Shown: one piece after another, positions 18,721 to 27,086 of the stretch
How positions within the stretch are numbered: the first letter of the stretch is position 1
Layout of the letters: each line of letters begins with the position of its first letter
Source: an uncultured Paracoccaceae bacterium
Lineage (GTDB): Bacteria; Pseudomonadota; Alphaproteobacteria; Rhodobacterales; Rhodobacteraceae
Direction of reading: 5' to 3'
Length of the DNA stretch: 64,000 nucleotides
NCBI GenBank assembly: GCA_947493745.1
Contig: CANLSM010000015.1
Coordinates: 1 to 64,000, forward strand
Position numbers and translations under genes: made by a program
Notes under the pieces: model-generated
Database searches by the model: none
What the model was told of the DNA's origin: nothing
Seen by the model: the letters and a program-made list of their open reading frames with translations, nothing else

Positions 18721-19941
18721 ATGAAGATCAGACATATTGCAATTGCCGGGGCCATGAGCCTTATCGGCAGCGCTGGCTGGGCGGCATGCAGCTTCGAGAA
18801 CACGACCACGATCAAGTCACTGACCGCAGGCTTCGAGGCCTGGAAATCGGTGACGGATGCCATGGCCGAATGCGGTAATGTCGAGGCCGAGCTCGATCAG
18901 GAGTTCCGCACCAAACAGCCTGCCGCGTTTGCGACGAACCCGTCGCTTTACCAGATCGGCGGCGTGTCGAACGGGACCGTGACACCGCTCCTGAATGAGG
19001 GCACGATCCGGCCGCTGGACGATCTGGTCGCCAGATACGGCGCCAATCTGAAGCCCAATCAGCTGATCAAGATCGACGGACAGACCATGGCGGTCGCGAT
19101 GATGGTCAATACGCAGCACCTGATGTACCGCTCGGACATCTTCGCCGATCTGGGGCTGGAGGTGCCAAGCACCTATGACGAGGTTCTGGCAGCCGCTGAG
19201 AAGATCAAGGAAGCCGGGGTGGTGGATTATCCGTTGGGCGGGACGATGAAATCCGGCTGGAACCTGGCGCAGGACTTCAACAACATGTTCCTGGGCTATG
19301 GCGGCGGTTTCGTGAATGAAGACAAGACACCGGCGGTGAATTCCGAGGCCGGTGTCAAGGCGCTCAACATGATGAAGGCGCTGAGCGCGTATATGGATCC
19401 CGAGTATCTGGTTTCGGACTCGACCTATGTTCAGCAGCAGTTCCAGCAGGGCAAGATCGCGATGGCGAACCTGTGGGCCAGCCGGGCCGGCGCCATGGAT
19501 GACGCGGCTGAGAGCCAGGTTGTCGGCAAGGTTGAAACGGCTGCAGCACCGCTGGCCATGGCCGGTGGCACCCCGGCGACGACGCTCTGGTGGGATGGCA
19601 TCGTTCTGGCCAAGAACATGAGCGATGAAGAGGCCGATGCCGCGTTCCGCGTGGCCATGGAAGGGCTGGATACCGAAATGGTGACGGGTGCAAATGATCA
19701 GGCGATCTGGCTGATCGAGGGATATCAGCCGGGCCGCCTTGCAACGGGAGCGATTGCGACAGCAACGGCCAGCCCGGCACCGCTGCCATATCCGTCCACG
19801 ACGGAAATGGGCCTGATGCACACGGCCCTTGGCAACAACCTTCCGGATTTCTTCACGGGTGCAAAGTCGGCGGAGGAAGCCCTTGCTGCGGTTGAAGCCG
19901 AGTACCTCACCGCTGCCAAGGAAGCAGGGATCGTGGAGTAA
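18721..19941 (+). CDS. Sugar ABC transporter periplasmic binding protein
   Basis: The 406-residue family-1 solute-binding protein has a signal peptide (MKIRH, a hydrophobic core, likely cleavage near GWA-A at about residue 21). The mature protein shows the MalE-like hinge pattern (YPLGGTMKSGW, then WWDGIVLAKNMSDEEA). It begins 54 bases after the ATPase gene behind AGGGAGACC. It captures the cluster's unknown glycoside or oligosaccharide substrate. A strong terminator follows and separates it from the permeases, as expected if binding protein is made in excess. Confidence 0.93.
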   Translation: MKIRHIAIAGAMSLIGSAGWAACSFENTTTIKSLTAGFEAWKSVTDAMAECGNVEAELDQEFRTKQPAAFATNPSLYQIGGVSNGTVTPLLNEGTIRPLDDLVARYGANLKPNQLIKIDGQTMAVAMMVNTQHLMYRSDIFADLGLEVPSTYDEVLAAAEKIKEAGVVDYPLGGTMKSGWNLAQDFNNMFLGYGGGFVNEDKTPAVNSEAGVKALNMMKALSAYMDPEYLVSDSTYVQQQFQQGKIAMANLWASRAGAMDDAAESQVVGKVETAAAPLAMAGGTPATTLWWDGIVLAKNMSDEEADAAFRVAMEGLDTEMVTGANDQAIWLIEGYQPGRLATGAIATATASPAPLPYPSTTEMGLMHTALGNNLPDFFTGAKSAEEALAAVEAEYLTAAKEAGIVE

Positions 19942-19953
19942 AGCCCCCATTTG

Positions 19954-19990
19954 CCCCGGCCTGGACACTCCGCCAGGTCGGGGTTTTTTT
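19954..19990 (+). terminator. Rho-independent terminator/attenuator after the binding-protein gene
   Basis: An 11-base-pair stem, CCCCGGCCTGG pairing with CCAGGTCGGGG (one G-U), closes an 8-base loop and is followed by seven T. It sits inside the transporter operon, 47 bases before the permease start, so partial read-through probably sets the binding-protein to permease ratio. Confidence 0.85.
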
Positions 19991-20036
19991 GATCCACGAA
20001 CGCCAGATGAGGCCCCGGCGAAAGGGAGGTCGGTCA

Positions 20037-21062
20037 ATGAAGTTCAAAACCTTTGCCGCCTTCGTGGGGCCATCCATCTTTCTGATGCTGGTTTTCATTG
20101 CGGCCCCGCTGATCAGCGTGTTCATGCAGAGCTTCTACCTCACCCAGCCGGTGCTGCAGGCCGTCGAGGTCGAAACCTGCACGCCGGGCTTTCTGACACA
20201 GACCTGCACGACCGAGATCAAGAACCAGCCGATCCTCGACGAGGCGGGCAAGGTCGTGACACGCACCGAGTTTGTCGGCCTGCAATCCTATCGCAACGTC
20301 CTGGAACCCGAAGCCGCCTGGGCCGCCATTTCAAGTGGCAGAATTGGCCAGTTGCTGACAATAGATTTCTGGAAAGCGCTGCGTTTCACGCTGACCTTCA
20401 CATTGATTACCCTGCCTCTGGTGATCGGATTGGGGCTGGCGCTGGCGCTTGCCGTCAACAATGCGGCCAAGGCCATTCGCGGGCAGGTGATCTTCATCAC
20501 CCTGCTTCCGTTCATCATCACGCCGGTGATCGGCGCGCTTTCCATCCGCTGGCTTTTCATCGGTGACGGTATCCTGACCGCCGGGCTGGAATGGTGGCTG
20601 GCCCGCGATATCTCGATGTTCGCGCAGGGCTGGACGATAGAGCTTCTGATGCTTTTCTACCGGGTCTGGCATGTCGCACCCTTCGCATTTGTGGTCTTCT
20701 ATGCGGGGCTGCAAACAGTCAATCAGGACACATTGGAGAGCGCGATTATCGACGGCGCCTCCCGGTGGGAGCGTCTGCGCTATGTCATCATCCCGCATCT
20801 GATGCCGCTGATCATCTTCATCTCGCTCATTCACCTCATGGACAGCTACCGGGTCTTTGAGGAGATCGTGGGTTTCTCGGCACAGGCACACCGGATCTCG
20901 CTGCAATGGCTGACCTATGATCTGCTGACGCCCGATGACAGCGGCAACCGGTCGATCAGCCGGGCCTCGGCCTCGGCGATGCTGACAATGATCGGGATTG
21001 TCATCCTGCTGATCCCGCTTCTGCGCCGGACATGGGCGGATCACAAGGGGGCAGGGCATTGA
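20037..21062 (+). CDS. Sugar ABC transporter permease 1 (MalF type)
   Basis: The 341-residue inner-membrane protein starts at 20037 behind GGGAGGTC. A first helix (about residues 7-28) is followed by a roughly 70-residue periplasmic insert with two Cys in a CxxGFLTQTC-like stretch. The usual five-helix permease core follows, with the cytoplasmic coupling loop (IIDGASRWERLRYVIIPHLMP) that contacts the ATPase. The insert makes it longer than standard ~290-residue members. It overlaps the next permease by four bases. Confidence 0.93.
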   Translation: MKFKTFAAFVGPSIFLMLVFIAAPLISVFMQSFYLTQPVLQAVEVETCTPGFLTQTCTTEIKNQPILDEAGKVVTRTEFVGLQSYRNVLEPEAAWAAISSGRIGQLLTIDFWKALRFTLTFTLITLPLVIGLGLALALAVNNAAKAIRGQVIFITLLPFIITPVIGALSIRWLFIGDGILTAGLEWWLARDISMFAQGWTIELLMLFYRVWHVAPFAFVVFYAGLQTVNQDTLESAIIDGASRWERLRYVIIPHLMPLIIFISLIHLMDSYRVFEEIVGFSAQAHRISLQWLTYDLLTPDDSGNRSISRASASAMLTMIGIVILLIPLLRRTWADHKGAGH

Positions 21063-22210
21063 GCACATCGCGCGCCCTTCGCCAGTCGTTCGCATTGCGG
21101 GCAGGATCGACCGGATTTCTGGTGATCTGGTGCCTGATTGCGGCCTTCCCGATCGTCTGGATCGCGGTGATGAGCTTCAAGTCGCCCGTCGATGCGTTTG
21201 CCTCCAACCCCATCGACGTTCTGCTTGGCCCCGAAACGCGGGCGCAGGGCAAGGGGCTGACACTGATCGATATCCTGCTTGGTCTCACCCTGCTCTGGGC
21301 CAGTATCAAGATGGCCATGAACTGGCTGCCGGGAAAGGTTGAGGCGTTTACGCCGAAGGACTGGCTTCTCATTGGCTGGCTCGTGGGGGCGGGTGCCTTT
21401 GCTCTTGCGTTTCTTGTCGTGTTTTTCGGCATACTTCCGCGCGTGACCGGCGGGCTGAATGCTCTCCTTGGCCTTGAGCCGATCATCGGTGTCTCGTCCG
21501 AGCACTACATTGCCGTCTGGGTCGAGAACGCCTTTTACCGCAATTTCCTGAACTCACTGCTGGTCACGACCGGCGTTGTCACGGTCTCGCTGACAGTCGG
21601 GACGCTGGCGGGCTATGGTCTGGCGCGCTCTGGCTCGAACATCGCCTTCTGGATCCTGATCATCGCGCTGATCTTCCGCGCCCTGCCGCATTCGGTGCTG
21701 GTTGCGGGATATCTGCCGGTCTTCATCAACTCGGCCGAGATCCTGCGACCCATTCTGGGGGAGAACGCGCCGACGCTCTATGGCCAGCCACTGGCCGTGA
21801 TCGCGGTTCTGGTCTCGATCAACCAGCCGTTCACGATCTGGATGCTGCGCTCGTTCTTCCAGAACATTCCTGCCGAACTGGATGAGGCCGCCCGCGTCGA
21901 TGGTTGCACGCATTTCCAGGCGTTCCGCTGGGTGATCATGCCGGTGATGTGGCCGGGCGTGATCACGACCGGGCTGTTCTCGTTCCTTCTGGCCTATAAC
22001 GACTTTCTGGTAACCTCGCTGCTGCTGGATGCGCAGAACCAGACCATGGTTCCGGCAATTGCAGGATATTTCAACCGCGAGACGACGACAACCGATCAGG
22101 TCGAGGCGGTTGCGGCGGCGGTTTCCATCACTGCGCCGTTGTTCCTGCTGGTGATGATCTTCCAGCGACAGATCGTGAGCGGACTGACCGCCGGGGCGGT
22201 GAAGGGATGA
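21059..22210 (+). CDS. Sugar ABC transporter permease 2 (MalG type), enlarged
   Basis: The most likely start is TTG at 21059, which overlaps the previous stop (TTGA) behind a strong AAGGGGG site, giving 383 residues. An ATG at 21032 lies inside the previous gene. Typical MalG proteins have about 280 residues. Here about 90 extra residues with two or three membrane segments (around DILLGLTLLWASI and LLIGWLVGAGAFALAF) are inserted between helix 1 and the conserved core. The EAA loop (ELDEAARVDGCTHFQAFRWVIMP) is intact, so the protein should couple to the ATPase. Confidence 0.92.
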   Translation: MSTSRALRQSFALRAGSTGFLVIWCLIAAFPIVWIAVMSFKSPVDAFASNPIDVLLGPETRAQGKGLTLIDILLGLTLLWASIKMAMNWLPGKVEAFTPKDWLLIGWLVGAGAFALAFLVVFFGILPRVTGGLNALLGLEPIIGVSSEHYIAVWVENAFYRNFLNSLLVTTGVVTVSLTVGTLAGYGLARSGSNIAFWILIIALIFRALPHSVLVAGYLPVFINSAEILRPILGENAPTLYGQPLAVIAVLVSINQPFTIWMLRSFFQNIPAELDEAARVDGCTHFQAFRWVIMPVMWPGVITTGLFSFLLAYNDFLVTSLLLDAQNQTMVPAIAGYFNRETTTTDQVEAVAAAVSITAPLFLLVMIFQRQIVSGLTAGAVKG

Positions 22211-22276
22211 TCGGGATCGTAGCCCTCCCGCCGGTCATGCATGCATCAAAGATGCACGCCCTCCCGTTGGGCCGGG

Positions 22277-22294
22277 CGCGGGCTTGCGCCCGCG
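22277..22294. repeat. GC-rich hairpin between permease and NTF2-fold genes
   Basis: CGCGGGC pairs perfectly with GCCCGCG across a TTGC loop. There is no T-run after it, so it is not a clear intrinsic terminator. It may stabilise the upstream transporter mRNA or mark an RNA-processing boundary between transporter and enzyme genes. Confidence 0.5.
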
Positions 22295-22340
22295 AAGAAG
22301 AGCGTCTGAGAGAACCGAGCCGATCTCGGGGACCCTTTGC

Positions 22341-22877
22341 ATGAAAGGCTCACGACCTGAACAGGCGGCGTTGAGCCGCGATACGGACATGTCGAAAACC
22401 GACGAGACGTGCGCGGTCATCGAGGGCATGGTTGATGGGTTGAATGATCACCGGATCGGGGATATCGGCGACTTCTTTGCCGAAAGCTTCCGCTGGATGG
22501 GCAATCAGGGATGCGGCACCAAGATCGGCCTGAAAGCGTTTCAGGACAACTGGCAGAGGCCTTTTCAGGCGGCGTTTTCCGACAAGGTCTGCATCGATGA
22601 AGCCCGGCTTTTCATGGGCGAATGGGCCGCAGCCTTCGGGCGGCAGGAGGCGGTGCATTCCGGGCTGTTCATGGGGGTGGAGCCCACGGGTCGCAGGGTC
22701 GAAATCCGATACATGGATTTCTGGAAGGTCGAGGACGGTCGGATCACCGACAACTGGGTCATGGTCGATTTTCCGCATGTGCTGGCACAGCTTGGCGTCG
22801 ATATCTTCAATGGACAGGGCTGGGAGGCCTATGATCGTGGTGAACGGGTGCCGCCCGAACCGGAGCCTGGCCGATGA
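22341..22877 (+). CDS. Single-domain NTF2/SnoaL-fold protein (paralogue 2)
   Basis: The protein has 178 residues from ATG 22341, or 162 from ATG 22389; the choice is uncertain because neither has a strong ribosome site. It shows the SnoaL pattern VIEGMVDGLNDHRI, FRWMGNQGCGT, EPTGRRVEIRYMDFWKV, DGRITDNWVMVD and QLGVD. The C-terminal block is nearly the same as in paralogues 1 and 3. The VOC gene starts four bases before its end. It probably acts on a product of the imported sugar conjugate. Isomerase, cyclase, lyase and epoxide-hydrolase activities are all possible for this fold. Confidence 0.78.
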   Translation: MKGSRPEQAALSRDTDMSKTDETCAVIEGMVDGLNDHRIGDIGDFFAESFRWMGNQGCGTKIGLKAFQDNWQRPFQAAFSDKVCIDEARLFMGEWAAAFGRQEAVHSGLFMGVEPTGRRVEIRYMDFWKVEDGRITDNWVMVDFPHVLAQLGVDIFNGQGWEAYDRGERVPPEPEPGR

Positions 22878-23299
22878 AGCAGAATGTTCACCTGATCACG
22901 CTTGGCGTCGCCGATCTGGACGTCTCGGCCCATTTCTATGAAGCGCTGGGCTGGCAACGGGCTGAAAACTGCCCGCCGGAGCTTGTCGCCTTCAATCTGC
23001 CGACTGCCGTTCTGGGCCTCTATCCACGGTCGAAGCTGGAAGAGGACACGGGCTTTACGTTTTCAGGCAGCTCGGCTGCAATCATGCTTTCCTGTAACCA
23101 GTCTTCCAGGGACGAGGTTGATGTGGTGATGCAGGCGGCGAAGGCTGCCGGTGCGCGGATCGTCCAACCGGCGCATGATGTCTTCTGGGGCGGCTATGGC
23201 GGCTATTTTGCGGACCCTGATGGCCATCTTTGGGAGGTGGCCTTCAACCCGTTCTCCAAGCTCGGCCCCCGGGACGAATTCCAGTGGGGTGGTTTCTAG
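22874..23299 (+). CDS. VOC (glyoxalase/dioxygenase-fold) protein
   Basis: The 141-residue protein starts at ATG 22874 inside the previous gene's last codons. It shows the two betaalphabetabetabeta modules of the vicinal-oxygen-chelate superfamily: HLITLGVADLDVSAHFYEAL at the start and DPDGHLWEVAFNPF near the end. A Glu in WEV and a His near residue 5 are candidate metal ligands. The family includes glyoxalases, extradiol dioxygenases and epimerases. Translational coupling ties it to the NTF2-fold genes. The substrate is unknown. Confidence 0.85.
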   Translation: MKQNVHLITLGVADLDVSAHFYEALGWQRAENCPPELVAFNLPTAVLGLYPRSKLEEDTGFTFSGSSAAIMLSCNQSSRDEVDVVMQAAKAAGARIVQPAHDVFWGGYGGYFADPDGHLWEVAFNPFSKLGPRDEFQWGGF

Positions 23300-24321
23300 T
23301 GGGCGAGGGGGGAAACCGCGCAGTTCTGCAGCCGCTTCTGGCGGCGCTTTATGACTTTGAATCCTTGCGGGTGCGCGAGGAACTCGGTTCGGCGTTTGCG
23401 CCTGATGCGGAAATTCATCTGTGCCACCCCTTTGAGGATCTCGCCGGGCCAGAAGCCCTTTGGGACCAGGCCGTGGCACCGCTGCATGCGGCACTGCCGG
23501 ATCTGGAAAGGCGCGACACGATCGTCATGGCTGGCAGCACCGAGGCCGGTGATAACTGGGTGGGCTGTTGCGGGAACTATACCGGTACCTTTCGTGGAGA
23601 GTTTCTGGGCATCCCGCCGACCGGACATCAGGCCGCACTGCGATTTCATGAATTCTTTCGCGTGGTTGATGGACGGGTGGTCGAGATGCAGGCGCTTTGG
23701 GATCTGCCCGAATTGATGATGCAGGCAGGCGTCTGGCCGATGACCCCGTCGCTGGGGCGCGAATGGCATGTGCCCGGCCCCGCCTCGCAGGACGGTCTTG
23801 TGTTTGATCGTGGCAGCGGTTCGGCCAGCCTGGCGCTGGTGCGTAGAATGCTGACCAACCTCGGCCAGTCGAAGACAGGCGGGCTGAAAGCGATGCGCTT
23901 GGCCGACAGCTGGCATCCGAAGATGAACTGGTATGGACCCGCGGGCATCGGCACCTGTCGGGGGATCGAAGGGTTCCGACACTGGCACCAGATCCCGTTT
24001 CTGAATGCAATGCCGGACCGGGTCGGGGGAATCGCCCGGGGACATCTCTTTGGCGACGGCGGCTATGTCGGATTTACCGCCTGGCCGGGCATGTCGATGA
24101 GCCTGACAGGAGATGGCTGGCTGGGCATCCCGCCTGTGGGGCAGAAAATCACCATGCGGTCGCTGGATTTCTGGCGCTGTGAGGCCGGACTGATCCGGGA
24201 GAACTGGGTTCTGGTTGACCTTCTGCATGTCTATGCGCAGCTTGGCGTCGACGTTTTGGCGCGGATGCGCGAGATGACCAAGGCGATGCATCCCGACCGG
24301 ATGCGGGAGGAGTATGAATGA
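23299..24321 (+). CDS. Double NTF2/SnoaL-fold protein (paralogue 3)
   Basis: The start is taken as GTG at 23299, which overlaps the VOC stop (TAGTG) and gives 340 residues. The N-terminal half (residues 1-170) has HPFEDLAGPEAL, PDLERRDTIVMAG and GIPPTGHQAALRFHEFF. The C-terminal half (about 200-335) has [24 protein letters not shown] and ENWVLVDLLH. It is the closest relative of the divergent gene at 16447, so an ancient duplication flanks the transporter. It overlaps the SDR gene by four bases. The enzymatic role is unknown. Confidence 0.8.
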   Translation: MGEGGNRAVLQPLLAALYDFESLRVREELGSAFAPDAEIHLCHPFEDLAGPEALWDQAVAPLHAALPDLERRDTIVMAGSTEAGDNWVGCCGNYTGTFRGEFLGIPPTGHQAALRFHEFFRVVDGRVVEMQALWDLPELMMQAGVWPMTPSLGREWHVPGPASQDGLVFDRGSGSASLALVRRMLTNLGQSKTGGLKAMRLADSWHPKMNWYGPAGIGTCRGIEGFRHWHQIPFLNAMPDRVGGIARGHLFGDGGYVGFTAWPGMSMSLTGDGWLGIPPVGQKITMRSLDFWRCEAGLIRENWVLVDLLHVYAQLGVDVLARMREMTKAMHPDRMREEYE

Positions 24322-25082
24322 AGCTGCCCAGAACACCGACCTTCAGTCTCGATGGAAAGCGGGCACTGGTCACGGGCGGGTCTTCGGGGATCGGGCTTGG
24401 AGCCGCGGTGGCCCTGGCCGAGGCCGGTGCTGAGGTCACGCTTGCAGCACGCCGGGCAGAGACGCTGGAGCAGGCGGTTGCAGCCCTGCGGGCGCAGGGC
24501 TGGGCAGCGCTGGCGCTGCCTCTCGATATCGCCGATATCGAGACAACCGGGGCGTGCCTCGCGGCGACGGAGCCCTTTGACATTCTGGTAAACTCCGCCG
24601 GTCTGGCGCGCCACTCCGCGGCAACCGATACGATTGCGAGCGATTTCGATGCGGTGATGGATGTGAATCTTCGCGGGGCCTATTTCCTTCTTCAGGCCGT
24701 GGGCAAAAGGCTGATCGAGGCGGGAAAGCCGGGCTCACTCATCACCATCTCGTCGCAGATGGCGCATGTGGGTGGGGTTGACCGGGCCGCCTATTGCGGC
24801 TCCAAGCATGCGGTCGAGGGGTTTACCAAGGCGATGGCGATTGAATGGGGGCCGCACCGGATCCGGGTGAACACTATATGCCCCACCTTTGTGCGCACAC
24901 CCTTGACCGAGCCGACATTCGCGGACCCCGAGCGTGTTGCCTGGATCGAGGAGAAGATCAAACTGGGCCGGGTGGCCGAGGTCGAGGATCTGATGGGGGC
25001 GGTGACATTCCTCGCCTCCGATGCGGCTGCTATGATCACGGGCACGTCGCTGCTTGTCGATGGAGGTTGGACGGCGGACTGA
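24318..25082 (+). CDS. Short-chain dehydrogenase/reductase (gluconate-5-dehydrogenase-like)
   Basis: The 254-residue classical SDR has cofactor motif TGGSSGIG (about residues 19-26), NSAG (about 93-96), the catalytic Ser in ISSQMAHVGG, and YCGSK, which supplies Tyr and Lys. Overall similarity is to gluconate 5-dehydrogenase and related sugar or polyol dehydrogenases. It overlaps the NTF2-fold gene by four bases and the LacI gene by one, so it is translated as part of the same operon. It probably oxidises or reduces a hydroxyl of the imported substrate. Confidence 0.9.
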   Translation: MKLPRTPTFSLDGKRALVTGGSSGIGLGAAVALAEAGAEVTLAARRAETLEQAVAALRAQGWAALALPLDIADIETTGACLAATEPFDILVNSAGLARHSAATDTIASDFDAVMDVNLRGAYFLLQAVGKRLIEAGKPGSLITISSQMAHVGGVDRAAYCGSKHAVEGFTKAMAIEWGPHRIRVNTICPTFVRTPLTEPTFADPERVAWIEEKIKLGRVAEVEDLMGAVTFLASDAAAMITGTSLLVDGGWTAD

Positions 25083-26098
25083 TGGCGGACAAGGTAACGT
25101 CTCTCGATGTGGCCCGCATGGCCGGTGTCAGCCAGTCCGCCGTGAGCCGGGTCTTCACGCCGGGTGCGAGTGTCTCGCCCAAGACGGCCGAGAAGGTGCG
25201 CGAGGCCGCCAGTGCGCTCGGGTATCGGCCCAATGTTCTGGCCCGCTCGCTGATCACCGGCAAAAGCCGGATGATCGGGTTGGTGGTGGCCTATCTCGAC
25301 AACTACTTCTACCCCGAAGCGCTGGAGAAGCTGTCCAACGCCCTGCAGGCGGAGGGCTATCATGTCCTGATGTTCATGGCCTCCCAGACAGCTGGCAATA
25401 TCGACCAGGTGCTCAGGGAAATCCTCGACTATCAGGTCGACGGGATCGTCATGGCCTCTGTCGCGATGTCCTCGGATCTTGCGCGGCAATGTCAGGAGGC
25501 GGGCGTGCCGGTGGTCCTGTTCAACCGTTCGCAGGATGAGGAAGGCCTTTCCTCGGTCACGTCCGACAATTACGAGGGCGGGCGCAAGGCAGCCGATCTG
25601 CTGGTCAAGACGGGTCACAGGCGCATAGGCTACATCGCCGGATGGCCCGGTGCCTCGACCCAGCGCGACCGGGAGGCGGGTTTCCGTGCGGGCCTCAAGG
25701 ATGCCGGTTTCGAGATTGCAGCCTATGGTCACGGCAATTTCCAGACCGATGATGCAAAGAAGGCCGCGCGCGAGATGTTTGGCACCGAGCAGCGTCCCGA
25801 CGGCGTTTTTGTCGCGACCGACCATATGGCGATCGCTGTCATGGATGTCCTTCGAAGCGAACTCGGTCTTGATGTGCCCGGCGATGTCTCTGTCATCGGT
25901 TTCGATGATGTGCCGCCAGCGGCCTGGTCTGCCTACAACCTGACCACCTTGCGCCAATGCGCCAACCGCATGGTAGGGGCGACGGTCGAGATGCTGATGC
26001 AGAACATCCGGGACACCGGCACCGGGCCGAGACGGATAAAATTCGAAGCCCCGCTGGTACTGCGCGGAACGGTTCGAAACAGTGAAGGGTATGAATGA
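25082..26098 (+). CDS. LacI-family transcriptional regulator (catabolic cluster 1)
   Basis: The 338-residue regulator starts at ATG 25082, sharing one base with the SDR stop. The N-terminal helix-turn-helix and hinge are clear (TSLDVARMAGVSQSAVSRVF, then GYRPNVLARSL). The effector domain has the periplasmic-binding-protein fold (DGVFVATDHMAIAVMDVL, then VSVIGFDDVP). It is embedded in the operon it probably controls. The palindrome at 17530 is the best candidate operator, and the inducer should be the imported sugar or a metabolite of it. Confidence 0.93.
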   Translation: MADKVTSLDVARMAGVSQSAVSRVFTPGASVSPKTAEKVREAASALGYRPNVLARSLITGKSRMIGLVVAYLDNYFYPEALEKLSNALQAEGYHVLMFMASQTAGNIDQVLREILDYQVDGIVMASVAMSSDLARQCQEAGVPVVLFNRSQDEEGLSSVTSDNYEGGRKAADLLVKTGHRRIGYIAGWPGASTQRDREAGFRAGLKDAGFEIAAYGHGNFQTDDAKKAAREMFGTEQRPDGVFVATDHMAIAVMDVLRSELGLDVPGDVSVIGFDDVPPAAWSAYNLTTLRQCANRMVGATVEMLMQNIRDTGTGPRRIKFEAPLVLRGTVRNSEGYE

Positions 26099-27067
26099 AT
26101 GAAGGGGTTTTCGAACCGCTGGTTGGATTTTCCGGACTACATTCTGGGGATCACCCATGAAATCTGGGAGGGACGCGGGATCGCGACGCTGGATCACTAC
26201 TACAGCGATGATATCCCTGTCCGCTCCCCTGCCGGTCTGGTGCATGGCAACACGGCGGTCAAGGCAGCAACCATGGCGACACTTTCTGAATTTCCGGATC
26301 GTACCCTGCTGGGTGAGGATGTGATCTGGTCAGGCTCGCCAGAGGAGGGGATGCTGTCCTCGCACCGGCTGCTGTCAACGGCGACCCATTCGGGTGATGG
26401 CATTTACGGAAAGGCCAGCGGCAAGCGGCTGGTCTATCGGATCATTGCCGATTGCCATGCGGTCAATGACCAGATCAATGATGAATGGCTGATCCGCGAT
26501 CAGGGCGCGATTGTCCGACAGCTTGGCCATAGCCCCGAGGACTACGCCCGCAATCAGATCGAGGCGGAGGGCGGGGCTGCGCAAGCAAGCCGTCCTTTTC
26601 ACCCCGATATAGACATAACCGGCCCCTATCGGGGCCGCGGCAACGACAATGAATGGGGCGCAAAATACGCCGATATCCTGAGCCGCATGACGCGCGCTGA
26701 TTTCGCTGTGATCCCGGCTGAATATGATCGGGCGGCCCAGCTTGAATTGCCCGGCGGTGTGACCGGCCACAGCCATGCTGATGCGGACCGGTTCTGGATG
26801 GGGCTGCGGTCGAGCTTCCCCTCGGCGAAGTTCGAGGTTCACCACCAGATCGGCCGTGAAGACCCGATGATGCCGCCGCGTGCCGCGCTGCGCTGGAGCC
26901 TCACCGGCACCCATGACGGTTGGGGCAGTTTCGGGCGGCCGAGCGGCGCCGAGGTTCATGTCATGGGGGCGTCTCATGCCGAGTTCGGCCCCTGGGGCCT
27001 GCGCCGCGAATACGTGCTCTTCGACGAGACGGCAATCTGGAAACAAATACATCTGGCCACCGGCTGA
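26099..27067 (+). CDS. Double NTF2/SnoaL-fold protein (paralogue 4)
   Basis: The 322-residue protein begins immediately after the LacI stop. Each half resembles a SnoaL domain. The first (about 1-150) has EIWEGRGIATLDHYYSDDIPVRSP, GNTAVKAAT and INDEWLIRDQGAIV. The second (about 165-320) has RADFAVIPAEYDRAAQLELPGG and RAALRWSLTGTHDG. It is more distant from paralogues 1-3 than they are from one another. Such a split between double-domain members suggests successive steps or heteromeric complexes, but no catalytic residues can be assigned. Confidence 0.75.
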   Translation: MKGFSNRWLDFPDYILGITHEIWEGRGIATLDHYYSDDIPVRSPAGLVHGNTAVKAATMATLSEFPDRTLLGEDVIWSGSPEEGMLSSHRLLSTATHSGDGIYGKASGKRLVYRIIADCHAVNDQINDEWLIRDQGAIVRQLGHSPEDYARNQIEAEGGAAQASRPFHPDIDITGPYRGRGNDNEWGAKYADILSRMTRADFAVIPAEYDRAAQLELPGGVTGHSHADADRFWMGLRSSFPSAKFEVHHQIGREDPMMPPRAALRWSLTGTHDGWGSFGRPSGAEVHVMGASHAEFGPWGLRREYVLFDETAIWKQIHLATG

Positions 27068-27086
27068 TCTGGGAGGAACGAAGCGC

